This document shows, one piece after another, positions 42,085 through 51,542 of a DNA stretch of 64,000 nucleotides. Within the stretch, counting starts at the first letter, position 1, and each line of letters begins with the position of its first letter. Below the pieces are notes generated by a model. It did not search any database. It was not told where the DNA came from and saw only the letters and a list, made by a program, of their open reading frames with translations. The stretch comes from Streptosporangium becharense. Lineage in GTDB: Bacteria; Actinomycetota; Actinomycetes; Streptosporangiales; Streptosporangiaceae. The DNA lies in assembly GCF_014204985.1 (NCBI RefSeq), contig NZ_JACHMP010000001.1, positions 6,634,001 to 6,698,000 on the forward strand. The letters are read 5' to 3'. The position numbers and the translations under genes are program-made.

Positions 42085-43266
42085 CTAGACGGCTCCGGAG
42101 GCGGCCGGAGGGAGCGGTGCCGGTGAGGTCGCGAGCCGCGGCGGCAGCGGGGGCGCCGGGGCGAGACGGGTGAGAACCGGCATGGCACGGTAGGCGTACA
42201 GGGGGTCGACCGGTAGCACGTGGCGCCCCCACCACTGGGCTACCTCAGGTCGCGGAGAGGGATCGGTGAAGTCGGGAAGGTAGCGGTCGTAGGGCGGGTC
42301 GTACAGGTAGCCGGTGGCGATCCCGTGCCGCTCCAGCACGGCGATGGCCGCGTCCCGGCCGGAGACCAGCAGCGGCACCCGGAACAACGGCTGGTCCAGA
42401 TGGCCGCGGACACCCGGCGCGACCGTGGGCAGTGTGGCCAGCGTCGCCACCCCGGCGATCCGCCGCGACCGCTGCCGGGGGAGCACCCGCAGCCGCCGCG
42501 CCTGGTACCAGCGGGACAGGTGACCGCGTCTGGCGCGGTAGTCGTGCAGGTCCGCCCGGACCCAGGAGTCGAACAGGGGCAGGCTCGGCGCGTCGCTCAA
42601 CGCCGTGAGCAGGTCATGGGGTCGTGAGGCGATCCGGTAGCCCTCGCGCTCCTCCTCCATCCCCAGGGCACGCATCGCGCGCAGCGCGGGCCTGACCATG
42701 TTCAGGCGCAGCGCGGCGTGCCGGGCCGCCGAGGTCAGCACGGTGTAGACCTCTTTCCTGAAGGCGCCGGGCTCCAGCAGCCGGTCCCGGTCGCGTTCCA
42801 GTGCGCGCAGGTCCGACCGGTGCTCGACCGCGAGCACGCCGCCGGAACCGGCGCCCGCGTGTTTGGACAGGCTGAACACCCCGGCCACTCCGAAGGTGCC
42901 CAGCGGCCTGCCGTCGACGGTCGTCTCGATCGCGTGCGCGACGTCCTCGATCAGAAGCTTTCCGGCGAACGCCGCGACCCGGTCCGGCAGGCCGTACAGG
43001 TTGGTGGTGAGCACGGCGTCGACCGTGCCCAGGTCGACGCCGTCGACGTCGATGTTCCCGTCGTCGGGGTGGAGCGGTGCGATGACCGGGCGTAGCCCGG
43101 CGGCGAGCACGAGGAAAAGGATCTCATCGGCGGAGAGGGGGGACATCAGCAGCCGCTGCCCGGGATGGCACCAGTGCCGCAGAGCCAGATACAGGCCCAG
43201 ACGGTTGGAGGGCAGCGGGAGGCAGAAGCGACCTGTCCTGTTCGCCACAATGTGCTCAGGAGTCAC
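42085..43266 (-). CDS. DegT/DnrJ-like PLP-dependent protein
   Basis: 393 residues, fold type I. The PLP region is recognisable: LIEDVAHAIE (Asp108) and FSLSKHAGAGSGGVLAVE with the Schiff-base Lys135, and NRLGLYLALRHW at the start. DegT-family aminotransferases make amino-sugar nucleotides for glycans; this member is divergent and may be a catalytically altered relative. Start GTG 43266 has a weak ribosome binding site. Downstream of the flippase gene on the same strand but separated by a strong hairpin, so transcribed separately. Confidence 0.75.
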   Translation of the reverse strand: MTPEHIVANRTGRFCLPLPSNRLGLYLALRHWCHPGQRLLMSPLSADEILFLVLAAGLRPVIAPLHPDDGNIDVDGVDLGTVDAVLTTNLYGLPDRVAAFAGKLLIEDVAHAIETTVDGRPLGTFGVAGVFSLSKHAGAGSGGVLAVEHRSDLRALERDRDRLLEPGAFRKEVYTVLTSAARHAALRLNMVRPALRAMRALGMEEEREGYRIASRPHDLLTALSDAPSLPLFDSWVRADLHDYRARRGHLSRWYQARRLRVLPRQRSRRIAGVATLATLPTVAPGVRGHLDQPLFRVPLLVSGRDAAIAVLERHGIATGYLYDPPYDRYLPDFTDPSPRPEVAQWWGRHVLPVDPLYAYRAMPVLTRLAPAPPLPPRLATSPAPLPPAASGAV

Positions 43267-43343
43267 CGGAGATCGTCTATCACGTCGGTTGTTGTCACGG
43301 CAAGCCCGACATGACAGCACAAGGGGATATGGGCGGTTGAAAC

Positions 43344-43380
43344 GGCGCCGCCGGGCCACGTACGGTGGCCCGGCGGCGCC
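43344..43380 (-). terminator. Perfect 16-bp hairpin terminator
   Basis: GGCGCCGCCGGGCCAC (43344-43359), GTACG loop, exact complement (43365-43380). Lies 145 bp after the flippase stop and 78 bp before the DegT-like start. No T-run. Confidence 0.75.
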
Positions 43381-43524
43381 ATGATCCAGGAGGCGTGTTC
43401 ACCCGGGTGGCGAGACGGGCTCGGTGACCCGGCGGTGACACGCGGCGGTGAACGGCGAGATCGGGTGCGGGTGCGGGGGGACGGGCGACGCGGTCGCCGC
43501 GAGCCGCCGCGAGGTGGCCGGCGG

Positions 43525-44865
43525 TTACCCGGCGGCCTTCTCGGACGCCCTGCCCTGCTTGACGACCTTGCGGATCTCCGGCAGGAGCAATAGCGCGACC
43601 AGGGACTGGCTGCCGAGCATCGCGTAACCCACCCCGGCGATGCCGGTGAACGGGAAGATCACCACGATGGAACCGAGGACCAGCACCGCCAGGCCGATCT
43701 GGACGATCGCCAGCTTGCGGGCCTCGCTCCGGGCGCGCAGCATGCTGAGCGAGATCTCGATCACCGCCTGGGGCAGCACGGCCAGCGCCATCAGGCGCAG
43801 CAGCGGGACGCCCGCCTCGGCGAACCCGGGACCGTAGATCCCCAGGATCAGCGGTGCCCCGATGATGACCACCGCGGCGACCGGCACGAGGACCAGGAAC
43901 GTGCGGCGCAGCGCGTTGAGCACACTCTGCGCCAGTTGGGCGGCGTTGAAGGAGCCCTCGACGGTCAGCGAGACCGCCATGTTGGCCGCCAGCAGCCCGA
44001 GCATCGAGCCGAGCGTGTGCGCGATCGAGAAGTAGCCGAACGTCGCCGGGTCGTTGAGCCAGGCCGCGACCATGACCGGCACCAGGAAGAGGATCAGCAG
44101 GATGGAGAACGCGCCGGGGAAGTCCCCGGCCAGGAAGCGGCCGACCTCGCGCAGGCGCGGCGGGTTCGTCGCGCTCTCCTCGGTGTTCTTGACGTGCTTG
44201 GGGACGATGACACCGAAGATGAGCCAGTTGATCGGGATCAGCGCCATGGCCGTCGGCACGATCCACGAGACGAAGATCCCGCCGAAGAGGCCGCCGTCGG
44301 GCAGTGCGGCGGCCAGCGCGACGAGCATCGCCATCTTGACCAGGCCGAAGGCCAGGCTGTTGACCGGCACCCATACGGCGTGGCGTAGCCCGGCCAGCGT
44401 CACGTCCTGGAGGGTGAAGATCGTCCAGACGAGCACCGAGACGAGGAAGAACAGCCCCGGGCCGATCCCCCGCAGGCCCGCGTACGCCTCTCCCCACAGC
44501 GGCAGGGTCAGCAGGAAGCCGAGCGTCGCCGCCACGGCGGCCGCCCCGGCGATCGCGTAACCGCGCAGCACGAACTCGGCGGTGCGCCGCCCGGCCACCG
44601 GGATGAACCTGGCCAGGGCGCCGGTGAACGCCAGACCGGTCAGGGAGGAGAACAACCGCATCGCGGTGATGGTGGCCTGCCCCTCGCCGAACGCCGCGGG
44701 GGAGTAGAGGTGGGTGGCGAGGAGCCAGTAACCGAGGCCGAGCACGGCGGTGATCGCCGTGTTGGTCATCAGCGCGTATCCCTGGAGGAACAGCGGGTTC
44801 CTCAGGTCCCTGCGCAGGCGGGCCACAAGGCCAGTTGCCCGGTCTTCGGTCGCTGTCTGGCTCAT
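43525..44865 (-). CDS. Polysaccharide/oligosaccharide flippase (MATE/MOP type)
   Basis: 446 residues with about 12-14 hydrophobic helices (for example ITAVLGLGYWLLATHLYSPA near the start and the paired C-terminal helices). The pattern fits Wzx/RfbX-like members of the MOP superfamily, which flip lipid-linked glycans across the membrane. I took ATG 44865 (MSQTATEDRATG), with GGAGG about 10 nt upstream. The frame is open to 45180 and a GTG about 60 codons upstream would add an acidic disordered N-terminus, which cannot be excluded. Together with the DegT-like gene it hints at surface-glycan synthesis, but no glycosyltransferase is adjacent. Confidence 0.82.
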   Translation of the reverse strand: MSQTATEDRATGLVARLRRDLRNPLFLQGYALMTNTAITAVLGLGYWLLATHLYSPAAFGEGQATITAMRLFSSLTGLAFTGALARFIPVAGRRTAEFVLRGYAIAGAAAVAATLGFLLTLPLWGEAYAGLRGIGPGLFFLVSVLVWTIFTLQDVTLAGLRHAVWVPVNSLAFGLVKMAMLVALAAALPDGGLFGGIFVSWIVPTAMALIPINWLIFGVIVPKHVKNTEESATNPPRLREVGRFLAGDFPGAFSILLILFLVPVMVAAWLNDPATFGYFSIAHTLGSMLGLLAANMAVSLTVEGSFNAAQLAQSVLNALRRTFLVLVPVAAVVIIGAPLILGIYGPGFAEAGVPLLRLMALAVLPQAVIEISLSMLRARSEARKLAIVQIGLAVLVLGSIVVIFPFTGIAGVGYAMLGSQSLVALLLLPEIRKVVKQGRASEKAAG

Positions 44866-45296
44866 CGCCCGGTCGCCTCCGTCGTGCGTCGTGTCGTCAT
44901 CATCGGCCGGAGCGCTTGCGCCGGCCTTGCCGACGGCTGTCTCGAGGCCGATGCCCGCCCGCGTCCGGGCCTGTGCCGCGTGTGCCGGGCCGTCCTCGCC
45001 TCCGGGTGGCGTTCGTGGCCCGGTGTCCTCCTCGTTCACCACGCGGGCCCGGCCGGGAGTCCGCCGGACGCCGGGCCGCCGTCTTCCGCGACCGGTTCGT
45101 ACGGGTGCGGGAACCCGGCTGGGGGATGTGCTCCCGGATCCCGTCTCCGGCGGGGAAACCGGACGGCCGGTGGGGGACACCTGAGAAACAGCACGTTAAT
45201 CATGATGCCGCAGTTTCAGGTGAGCCGTGCCCGGGATATGGGGGGAGTCATCATGGTATGCGGATCACCACCGTGCGGCTCGCCATCATGCGGTAT

Positions 45297-45384
45297 GGGT
45301 CCGCGGCGGACGCGCACGGGGCACGGAACACCTCCGGAACGGGTCCGCGGCGGACGCGCACGGGGCACGGAACACCTCCGGAAC
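45297..45384. repeat. Perfect 44-bp tandem duplication
   Basis: The 44 bp starting GGGTCCGCGGCGGACGCGCA at 45297 are repeated exactly from 45341. A GGGT of a third copy follows. Confidence 0.95.
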
Positions 45385-45430
45385 GGGTTTGGCGCGGCCC
45401 GTGGGAATCCCCCGGGGATCCCTCCGACGT

Positions 45431-45764
45431 CATGGCGTCGGAGTCGTACGCCGGCGAGATCCTGACCGGAGGCCGCGAGGGTCCTGCCGCGTCCACGACG
45501 ATCCCGCTGGACCGGGAGGGCGGTGGGAGGAAAGAAGGAAACCATGAGATCGAACCGATCGACCTGAACGGTGACGGCCGGGTGGAGTCCGTCACGGCCG
45601 GCGACAGCGGGGCAGGGAAGCCGGGAAGGCCGGGAAGGAGGTCCTGCGCATCCGGGCGGGCGAACGGAAGCGCACACTGGAGTTCGGCCGGTGACGTCGG
45701 CATCGGGTACGCCAAGCCCGAGGACTTCGGGTACGGCGCCGCCTGGGCCGCGTTCACCCGATGA
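45431..45764 (+). pseudogene. Possible FG-GAP-type gene relic with frame changes
   Basis: One frame reads IEPIDLNGDGRVESVTAGD (an FG-GAP-like Ca-binding loop) at about 45550-45610. The next coherent piece, KEVLRIRAGERKRTLEFGR, lies in another frame at about 45630-45690. GDVGIGYAKPEDFGYGAAWA returns to the first frame up to TGA at 45762-45764. GGGAAGGCCGGGAAG-type repeats sit at the first shift. This looks like an FG-GAP repeat protein broken by slippage, but chance cannot be excluded. Confidence 0.3.
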
Positions 45765-45930
45765 GCGGAGTCCCGGGCCGCTCGCGCGGTGGCGCGGCCC
45801 CGCCGTGCGCCGCGTCCGGCCGGACCCGCGCCGTGGTCCCGCCACGGGGCGCCGTGGTGCTCACGGCCGGCTGCGGTGTCGTGGCGTCCGGCGGGGAGTG
45901 GGGATCCGGGCCTCCGCCCCCCGCAGACCC

Positions 45931-46293
45931 CTACCGCGTTTTCGCAGGCTCAGCCTTGGCCATGCTGGGGTCGCCCGCCGCGAAGGCCGCCGCGACCTTT
46001 CCGCCGATGCGTCCGCGCTCGCTCACCTCGATCCCGTGTGCTTTCGCCCACGCCCGGATCTCCGCGCTGCGCTCCCGGTTGGCGGCCCCCTTCGACCTGC
46101 CCTTACGGGATGTCGCCGAACCCGCCTTGCGGGCGGCGGACTGGAACGGCCGGAGCGCCTCACGGAGCTTGGAGGCGTTCTTCGCGCTCAGGTCGATCTC
46201 GTAGCTGGTGCCGTCGAGGCCGAACGAGACCGTCTCGTCCGCCTGCTTCCCGGTGATGTCGTCGGTGAACGTGACGACTTGCTGACGTGCCAT
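45931..46293 (-). CDS. lsr2: Lsr2 nucleoid-associated protein
   Basis: 120 residues. The N-terminal dimerisation domain (ARQQVVTFTDDITGKQADETVSFGLDGTSYEIDLS) and the C-terminal DNA-binding domain are canonical, although the AT-hook-like core reads ERGRIGGKVAAAF rather than the usual RGRI-P pattern with a long acidic linker. Lsr2 coats AT-rich and foreign DNA and silences it, including biosynthetic clusters. The start is ATG 46293 (MARQQ); the frame extends upstream without support. Actinomycetes usually have two paralogues; this one seems unlinked to panCD, so it may be the accessory type. Confidence 0.93.
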   Translation of the reverse strand: MARQQVVTFTDDITGKQADETVSFGLDGTSYEIDLSAKNASKLREALRPFQSAARKAGSATSRKGRSKGAANRERSAEIRAWAKAHGIEVSERGRIGGKVAAAFAAGDPSMAKAEPAKTR

Positions 46294-46380
46294 TGTGTCG
46301 CTCCCTAATCGCGGTGCCAGAGTGTGCGGCTGCGAACCGGCCGACGACGGCTTCAACGTCTTCTCCCGGCGACTAAAACT

Positions 46381-46617
46381 CTAGCCCTTCCTTTCACCGC
46401 CGCGCACATGAAACCCGCGTCCGCCGGAGATCCACCCTCCGGGTGAATTGCTTAAGACCGGGACGATGTCTCCCGTTGTCATTGGGAATTGCTTCCCGTC
46501 TGCGGAGATTAAAAACGAAGGGTCGTCGAACGAGGCCCGTGTCTTGTGCACAGAGATGACCGTGATACCCGTGGTGGGTTTTCCGGACGATGGCGGGCGG
46601 ACGCTTTGGAGTTTCAT
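46381..46617 (-). CDS. Possible small protein with atypical codon use
   Basis: A 78-residue frame beginning MKLQSVRPPSSGKPTTG and containing ISVHKTRASFDDPSFLISAD and GDIVPVLSN. Third-position G/C is only about 60-65 percent, far below neighbours, and no clear ribosome binding site precedes ATG 46617 (GTG 46641 is an alternative). Either a recently acquired small gene or non-coding. No family recognised. Confidence 0.3.
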   Translation of the reverse strand: MKLQSVRPPSSGKPTTGITVISVHKTRASFDDPSFLISADGKQFPMTTGDIVPVLSNSPGGWISGGRGFHVRGGERKG

Positions 46618-47374
46618 GACCTTCAGGTGGATTCCGCGCACCGCGGAGAAAATCGGCCCCCGCGGTCCGGGATCGCCCGTGTCCGCCGCGCAGCCGTCCG
46701 CTGGCCGGGCACGGCTCGGTCACCTCCCCCCGGCCGGCGGCCTTCCGGTGACAGGAGACGGCTTTTCCGCAGGTGAGGTGATGGTGACCGGCGGAGGCCG
46801 GTCGGTGGGCGGCTGCCCGGTCCGGGCGGTGCCCCGCGACGCCACCCGCGGTCGCCGCCCACGCCGGGCCGCGGGTCCCCGCGTAATTCACACGTTCCGG
46901 CTTCCGTCCAGGAACGCGTCCCGGCATTCCGGGTGACAAATGACGTGACCATGGTCCAAAATGTGCTCCGCCGGGTCTCGGCTTTGTCCGTGCGGTGGGC
47001 CGCCGGCCTTCGGGGGGAGCCCTCGGCGCGCAGCGGGGCGGTCATCCCGGGGCGCCTCGACGTACCCCGGGGCGAGCAAGTCCCGTCTCGCCGCACCGGC
47101 GATTACGATCGTCCTGTATTGTGCGGGCACTATGTTCCGGCGGTTCTTTGCGCGGGGGCCGCCGATGATTGGCCCGTTCCACCGGGCCGCGGATCGACCG
47201 GTGTTCTTGGAATTGTCGGTGCGGAGCCGGGAGACCCGGTGTGGAATACGCCGCGCGGGTCCGGCGGACGCGGGGAGAGACGCCGCCGGTCGCCGGGGCT
47301 GCCGTCGGCGCGGCGGCCGGCCGGATCCGCCGGCGTTCCGCGTTTTGTCGGTAGTGATCCCTACCGTCCGGCGC
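46618..47374. other. 757-bp spacer upstream of the SWIM gene
   Basis: Lower-GC than the surroundings in places (for example about 46880-46980 and 47100-47230). It must hold the promoter of the SWIM operon. GGTAG and CTACC flank a short loop at about 47350-47365, just before the SWIM start. Open frames on both strands lack ribosome binding sites; one on the minus strand contains GHVICHPECRDAFLDG, which I do not trust as a gene. Confidence 0.45.
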
Positions 47375-48700
47375 ATGACAAGTGCAGTGCAGGCGTACGC
47401 CTACGCAGGCCCCTCCACCCTCTCCGGCGGCCGTCTCGGGCTGTCCACCTCCGGCGGCCGGACGTCCACCGGCTTCCTCGACCACCCGCGGTTCTTCAGC
47501 GGCCTGCTCATCCAGGCCGCTCCCGCGGCGGCGGGGCTGCTGGCCGTCGCCGATGTCGCGCTGGCGCGCTACCACCGGCCGCAGCCCGGATTCACCCGTG
47601 ACCCCGTCGTGACCTGTGGCGGCGACCGGCTCCGGTTCGAGTCGTTCTCCGCCTGCGGCGGCGTCTACTCCCGGCTGGACGTGCTGGGCCCCGCCCTCGA
47701 CGGTGAGGTGTTCGACCGGGGCACCACGAACGTGGATGTCAACAACCCGCTCCGTGAGGCGCTGGCCAGAGTCGGCGGACGCGACCCGCTGCACGTCGGG
47801 GTCGGCCCCGACGAACTCACCGTGACCACTCTCGACGGCGCGGTGGTGGAGAAGAAGGTGCCGCTGCCCAGCCGGTGGCTGCGCGGCTTCGCCGAGGTCC
47901 AGGTGATCGCCGCCGGGTTCGACCTGCGCGCCGAGCTGGCCGGGCCGCAGGCCGTCCGGTTCCTGCGCGGGCTGCCCAGGAGAGCCGCCGCCGAGGTGTG
48001 GGCCGTCCCCGCAGGGCAGGAGCTGCGGCTGTCGGAGCAGGCCCTGCCGGGCGCCGTCCACCTCGCCGGGGTCGGGCGGCTGGCGACGATGATGCCGCTG
48101 CTCCGCTTCGCGAAGGCACTGCGCGTCTACGGGCCGGCGGACGGCTCCGGAGCCTGCGCCTGGGAGCTGGAGCTGCCCGGCATGCGCTACACCCTCGTCC
48201 TGTCCCCGCAGACCTGGCGCGGTTTCTCCGGGGAGGGAGCCGTCCTCGACGACCTGTCCGGCGACCGGGTGGCCGAGGACGCCGACCTGGTCGGTGTGTT
48301 GCTCGACTTCGAGCCCACCCTGGAACTCGGCGTGCTCGCCGAGCGCTCCGGGCTCTCCCCGCAGCGGGTCCGGGCCGCGCTCACCCAGCTCGGCACGGCC
48401 GGCCGGGTCGGCTACGACCTCGCCGAGGCCGCCCACTTCCACCGCGAGCTGCCCTACGACCGCGACCACGTGGCCGCGCTGAACCCCAGGCTCACCTCCG
48501 CCCGCACCCTGGTCACCGCGGGCGCCGTCCGGATGACCGGCCCCGACTCCGCGGAGGTCACCACCGGCGGCGGCGTCCGCCTCGTCCGGCTGGCGGACGG
48601 CTCGTGCACCTGCCCGTGGTGGTACGACCACCGCGGTTCGAGAGGCCCCTGCAAGCACGTGCTCGCCGCCAGGATCCTCACCCGGGAGAACGCCCGATGA
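47375..48700 (+). CDS. SWIM zinc-finger protein
   Basis: 441 residues. The C-terminal zinc finger has the SWIM pattern CxC...CxH: Cys411 and Cys413 in CTCPWWYD, then Cys426 and His428 in GPCKHVLA. SWIM fingers bind DNA or protein partners. The upstream about 400 residues form a mixed domain with a winged-helix-like segment (LELGVLAERSGLSPQRVRAALTQLGTAGRVGYDL, about 325-358). Start ATG 47375 (MTSAVQAYAYAGPS). The following very large gene overlaps by 4 nt, so the two are made together. Similar SWIM proteins accompany MoxR/VWA-type ATPase modules in other bacteria. Confidence 0.85.
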   Translation: MTSAVQAYAYAGPSTLSGGRLGLSTSGGRTSTGFLDHPRFFSGLLIQAAPAAAGLLAVADVALARYHRPQPGFTRDPVVTCGGDRLRFESFSACGGVYSRLDVLGPALDGEVFDRGTTNVDVNNPLREALARVGGRDPLHVGVGPDELTVTTLDGAVVEKKVPLPSRWLRGFAEVQVIAAGFDLRAELAGPQAVRFLRGLPRRAAAEVWAVPAGQELRLSEQALPGAVHLAGVGRLATMMPLLRFAKALRVYGPADGSGACAWELELPGMRYTLVLSPQTWRGFSGEGAVLDDLSGDRVAEDADLVGVLLDFEPTLELGVLAERSGLSPQRVRAALTQLGTAGRVGYDLAEAAHFHRELPYDRDHVAALNPRLTSARTLVTAGAVRMTGPDSAEVTTGGGVRLVRLADGSCTCPWWYDHRGSRGPCKHVLAARILTRENAR

Positions 48701-51462
48701 GCGTCTGGGACGAGGTGCGTGCTCTCATCACCACCCGCGACATCGACCGCCTGACGGCTCGGATGGCCGTGCTCGACGACACCGGGCGGAAGGAAGTCGC
48801 CCGGGAGCTTCCCGGATACCTCAAGCTGTTGCGCCGCAGGCACGCCGCGTCCTCCCCCTGGGAGAGGGGGGTGGGCGACTGGGCCGAACCCATGCGGGTG
48901 GCCGGCGCGGGTTCGCTCGGCGGTGCGGCCGCCGTGGCGGCCTGGGTCGGCCGGCGTGACTTCGCGCCTTTCGAGGGGGAGACGCCCGGTGACACCGAGG
49001 CGCTCGTCACGGTGATCTCTGCGCGGGAACCGCACTGGCAGGCCGACCTGGTCACCCGGCTCGTGCTCCGGATCCGCGACCGGCGCTCCCCGGGGCTGCC
49101 GCTGGCCCTGGCCCTGCTCCGCCGTACCGGGGTGACGCCGCCCGAACACGACCCACTCGTGGTGGGCTGGGTCTCCACACCCCCCGGCGTGCGCCGGCTC
49201 CGTGAGGATCCGCTCCTCGACGTGCTGCTGCCGAGGATCTTCGAGGCACAGGGCGTCGGCCTGGCCCTGCGTGAGGAGCGGAGCAATCCGCCGCGCGCCG
49301 GCTCGTGGCTCGGCGCGCTGGCCACGCTCAGCGGCGAGGGCAGGATCTCCCGCGAGATGTTGCTGGACGGCTGCGTCCGCCGCTTCCTGCTCGGGGGAGA
49401 CGCCCGGGAGCTGAGGTTCTTCGCCCGGCTCCACGAACTGCTCAGGCCCTCCTCCGCCGAGGTGGGGTCACGTGCCCGCGACTACCTGCGTCTGCTGCCG
49501 ACGGCGCCGGGACCGGTCGCCGACCTGTCACTGAGGCACCTGCGCCGCCTCGACTCCCCCGACACCCCGCTCGACCCGGCCGACGTGGCCGAGGCGCTCT
49601 GCGGCCTGCTGTTCCGCGCCGAAGGCGGGCTGGTGCGGGCCGGGCTCACCTGGCTGGACCGGATCCTGCGGGAGCGGCCGGAACGGGCCGACGAGCTCGC
49701 CCCCGCCCTGGCCTCGGCACTCGGCCACGAGACGTACGCCGTGCAGGAGCGGGCGGTGCGCGTGGCCGTCAAGTACGCCGCCCACCTCTCCCCGCTCGGT
49801 ACCGAGCCCCTGCGGGCGACGCTCCCCGGGCTCCCGCCGGACCTGGGACGGCGGCTGGCCAAGGTGACCGGAGGAGAGGTGGGACCGGAGCCCGAACCCG
49901 AGGTGTTCGTCCCGCCGGAGCTCCCCGCGCCGGAGCCGCCGGCGCCGTTCCCCCCTCTCCCCGGCACGGTCGCCGAGTTCGTGAGCATGGGCCGGGCCTC
50001 CACCTGGCAGGCGGCGGAGATCTGGCTGGCGGGTTTCGTCCGGTTCGCGGCAGAGGACCGCGAGGCACTGTGCGCGGCGCTCTCCGGGCGGGCCCACCGG
50101 CCCTCCGGCTTCCACACCCGTGAGGACTGGTACTGGGCCGAGGACTGGTTCGCCGCGATGGCGGCGGAGCTGGTCCACCGGGGTACGGACTCCCGGCCAC
50201 CGGTCGGCGAGCCCCCGGTCTCCGCTCCCGGCGAGGTGCGGCGCGATGCCGCGATCGGCGCCGGCGACGCGGACGGCGGGGGGCCGTCCTTCGGTGACCT
50301 GCTCGCCGGGATGCGTGACAGCGTCCTCAACTGGGTCATGGGACTCGCCGGGGGCGTCGCCGTGCCCGACCGGCTGCCCGGGGAGAAGGCGGTCTCCCCG
50401 CCGCACCGTTTCCTGCTACGCCGGTACGCCGAGGTCCTCGCCGCGCTCAAGGCGGACACGCTCCCGCCGGTCCTGCTCGCCACGCCGACCCACGACACGG
50501 GTCACCTCGACCCGGCCGACCTCGTGGCCCGGCTGGAGGCCGTCGAGGCCGCCGGGGCCGAACCACCGGCCGCCGACCTCCAGCAGGCGCTGCTCCGGCT
50601 GCCGAGGGCCGCGGACCCCGAGGTCGTCGCCCGAGCCGGCAGGCTCACCTCGGAGGCCGGCCGCCGCGCGGCGCGCCGGCTGGCGGAGGGGCCGGTCGAT
50701 CCGGAGGCGGCGGTCCGCTGGAAGTACACGGAGGGCATGATCGAGCACTACGCCGACGAGCGGGAACCGCGCGCGGCCTCCCGGGCGAGACCCGTCTCCC
50801 GGCTCACCGTGGAGCCGGCCGGGCTGACCTTCGACGGGTTGCTGGGCGAGGTCTCCGACCGCGACCGGGGAGAACACGGCGGCTACCTCGACTGGTGGCC
50901 CGCCCTCCTGCCCTCGCACCGCGACGTGGTCGCCGCCCACTACCTCCCGTACCTGCTCCACTCGTGGGAACGCCCCCAGGTCCGCCCGGACCACGTCGCG
51001 AGGCTCGCCGCGTCCGACGGCCCGGCGGGTGAACCCCTCGCGCTGCTGCTCGCCTTCTTCCTGGCCCGGCGTGACCAGGCCGAAGGCGTGCGGCTCCTGC
51101 TGTCGATGGCGGCCCGGGGCGACCTGCCCGCCGCCGAGCTGGGCAGGCAGCTCACCCTGCTCGTCGAGTACACCTCGGCGAGCCTCTCGCACGCGACGAC
51201 CGGGCTGGAGGAGGCGGCCCGGCGGGGCGCCCACCGGGAGGTCTGGGAGGTGATCCGGGAGGCGTTGCCCCACCTGCTGCCGGAGCCGGGCGGGCGACCG
51301 GCCCCCGGTGTGACCGACCTCGTCGCCCTGGGCGTCACCGTCGCCGGCCGGGCCGGGGCCCGCGGCGAGATCGCCGCGCTCGCTTCGGCGGCGGCGCGCC
51401 GGTCATCGAGCCGGTTCACCCGTGAGTGCCGCCGCCTGCACGACCTGCTGGCGCGGCCCTGA
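48697..51462 (+). CDS. Large helical protein, DUF6493-like, coupled to SWIM protein
   Basis: 921 residues, almost wholly alpha-helical, with HEAT-like repeat character in the centre (AGLTWLDRILRERPERADELAPALASALGH, about 312-345) and a Pro/Glu-rich linker at about 390-420. The N-terminus MSVWDEVRALITTRDIDRL and the C-terminal REVWEVIREALPHLLP region resemble the DUF6493/DUF7824 proteins that follow SWIM genes in actinomycetes; this assignment is from memory and moderate. No catalytic motif seen. The ATG overlaps the SWIM stop (ATGA). Probably a scaffold that works with the SWIM protein. Ends 80 bp before the convergent AAA ATPase gene. Confidence 0.75.
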   Translation: MSVWDEVRALITTRDIDRLTARMAVLDDTGRKEVARELPGYLKLLRRRHAASSPWERGVGDWAEPMRVAGAGSLGGAAAVAAWVGRRDFAPFEGETPGDTEALVTVISAREPHWQADLVTRLVLRIRDRRSPGLPLALALLRRTGVTPPEHDPLVVGWVSTPPGVRRLREDPLLDVLLPRIFEAQGVGLALREERSNPPRAGSWLGALATLSGEGRISREMLLDGCVRRFLLGGDARELRFFARLHELLRPSSAEVGSRARDYLRLLPTAPGPVADLSLRHLRRLDSPDTPLDPADVAEALCGLLFRAEGGLVRAGLTWLDRILRERPERADELAPALASALGHETYAVQERAVRVAVKYAAHLSPLGTEPLRATLPGLPPDLGRRLAKVTGGEVGPEPEPEVFVPPELPAPEPPAPFPPLPGTVAEFVSMGRASTWQAAEIWLAGFVRFAAEDREALCAALSGRAHRPSGFHTREDWYWAEDWFAAMAAELVHRGTDSRPPVGEPPVSAPGEVRRDAAIGAGDADGGGPSFGDLLAGMRDSVLNWVMGLAGGVAVPDRLPGEKAVSPPHRFLLRRYAEVLAALKADTLPPVLLATPTHDTGHLDPADLVARLEAVEAAGAEPPAADLQQALLRLPRAADPEVVARAGRLTSEAGRRAARRLAEGPVDPEAAVRWKYTEGMIEHYADEREPRAASRARPVSRLTVEPAGLTFDGLLGEVSDRDRGEHGGYLDWWPALLPSHRDVVAAHYLPYLLHSWERPQVRPDHVARLAASDGPAGEPLALLLAFFLARRDQAEGVRLLLSMAARGDLPAAELGRQLTLLVEYTSASLSHATTGLEEAARRGAHREVWEVIREALPHLLPEPGGRPAPGVTDLVALGVTVAGRAGARGEIAALASAAARRSSSRFTRECRRLHDLLARP

Positions 51463-51542
51463 CCGCCGCCGGGCGCCGGTCCGCCGGTACGGCGGCCCGG
51501 CTGGACGGCCCCGTCACAGGTAGGCCCGGCCGGACGGCTCCG

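Larger units (their letters stand above)
44866..45930. other. 1.06-kb gene-poor region
   Basis: No intact gene with a convincing start was found. It contains the upstream extension of the flippase frame (to 45180), a promoter-like lower-GC patch at about 45190-45270, the 44-bp tandem duplication at 45297-45384 and a possible FG-GAP relic at 45431-45764 (both listed separately). The last 150 bp lead to the convergent end of lsr2. Confidence 0.5.

Noticed and set aside
44866..45180. 105-residue N-terminal extension of the flippase
   Set aside because: Charged, low-complexity and without a good ribosome binding site; a shorter disordered extension cannot be fully excluded.
46888..47376. Minus-strand ORF containing GHVICHPECRDAFLDG
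   Set aside because: The rest of the frame is Arg/Pro-rich shadow sequence and no start signal was found; the Cys/His pattern is probably chance.
47875..48696. Extended frame upstream of the large helical protein
   Set aside because: It overlaps the SWIM gene in another frame and is Arg/Gly-rich; the ATGA overlap start at 48697 is clear.
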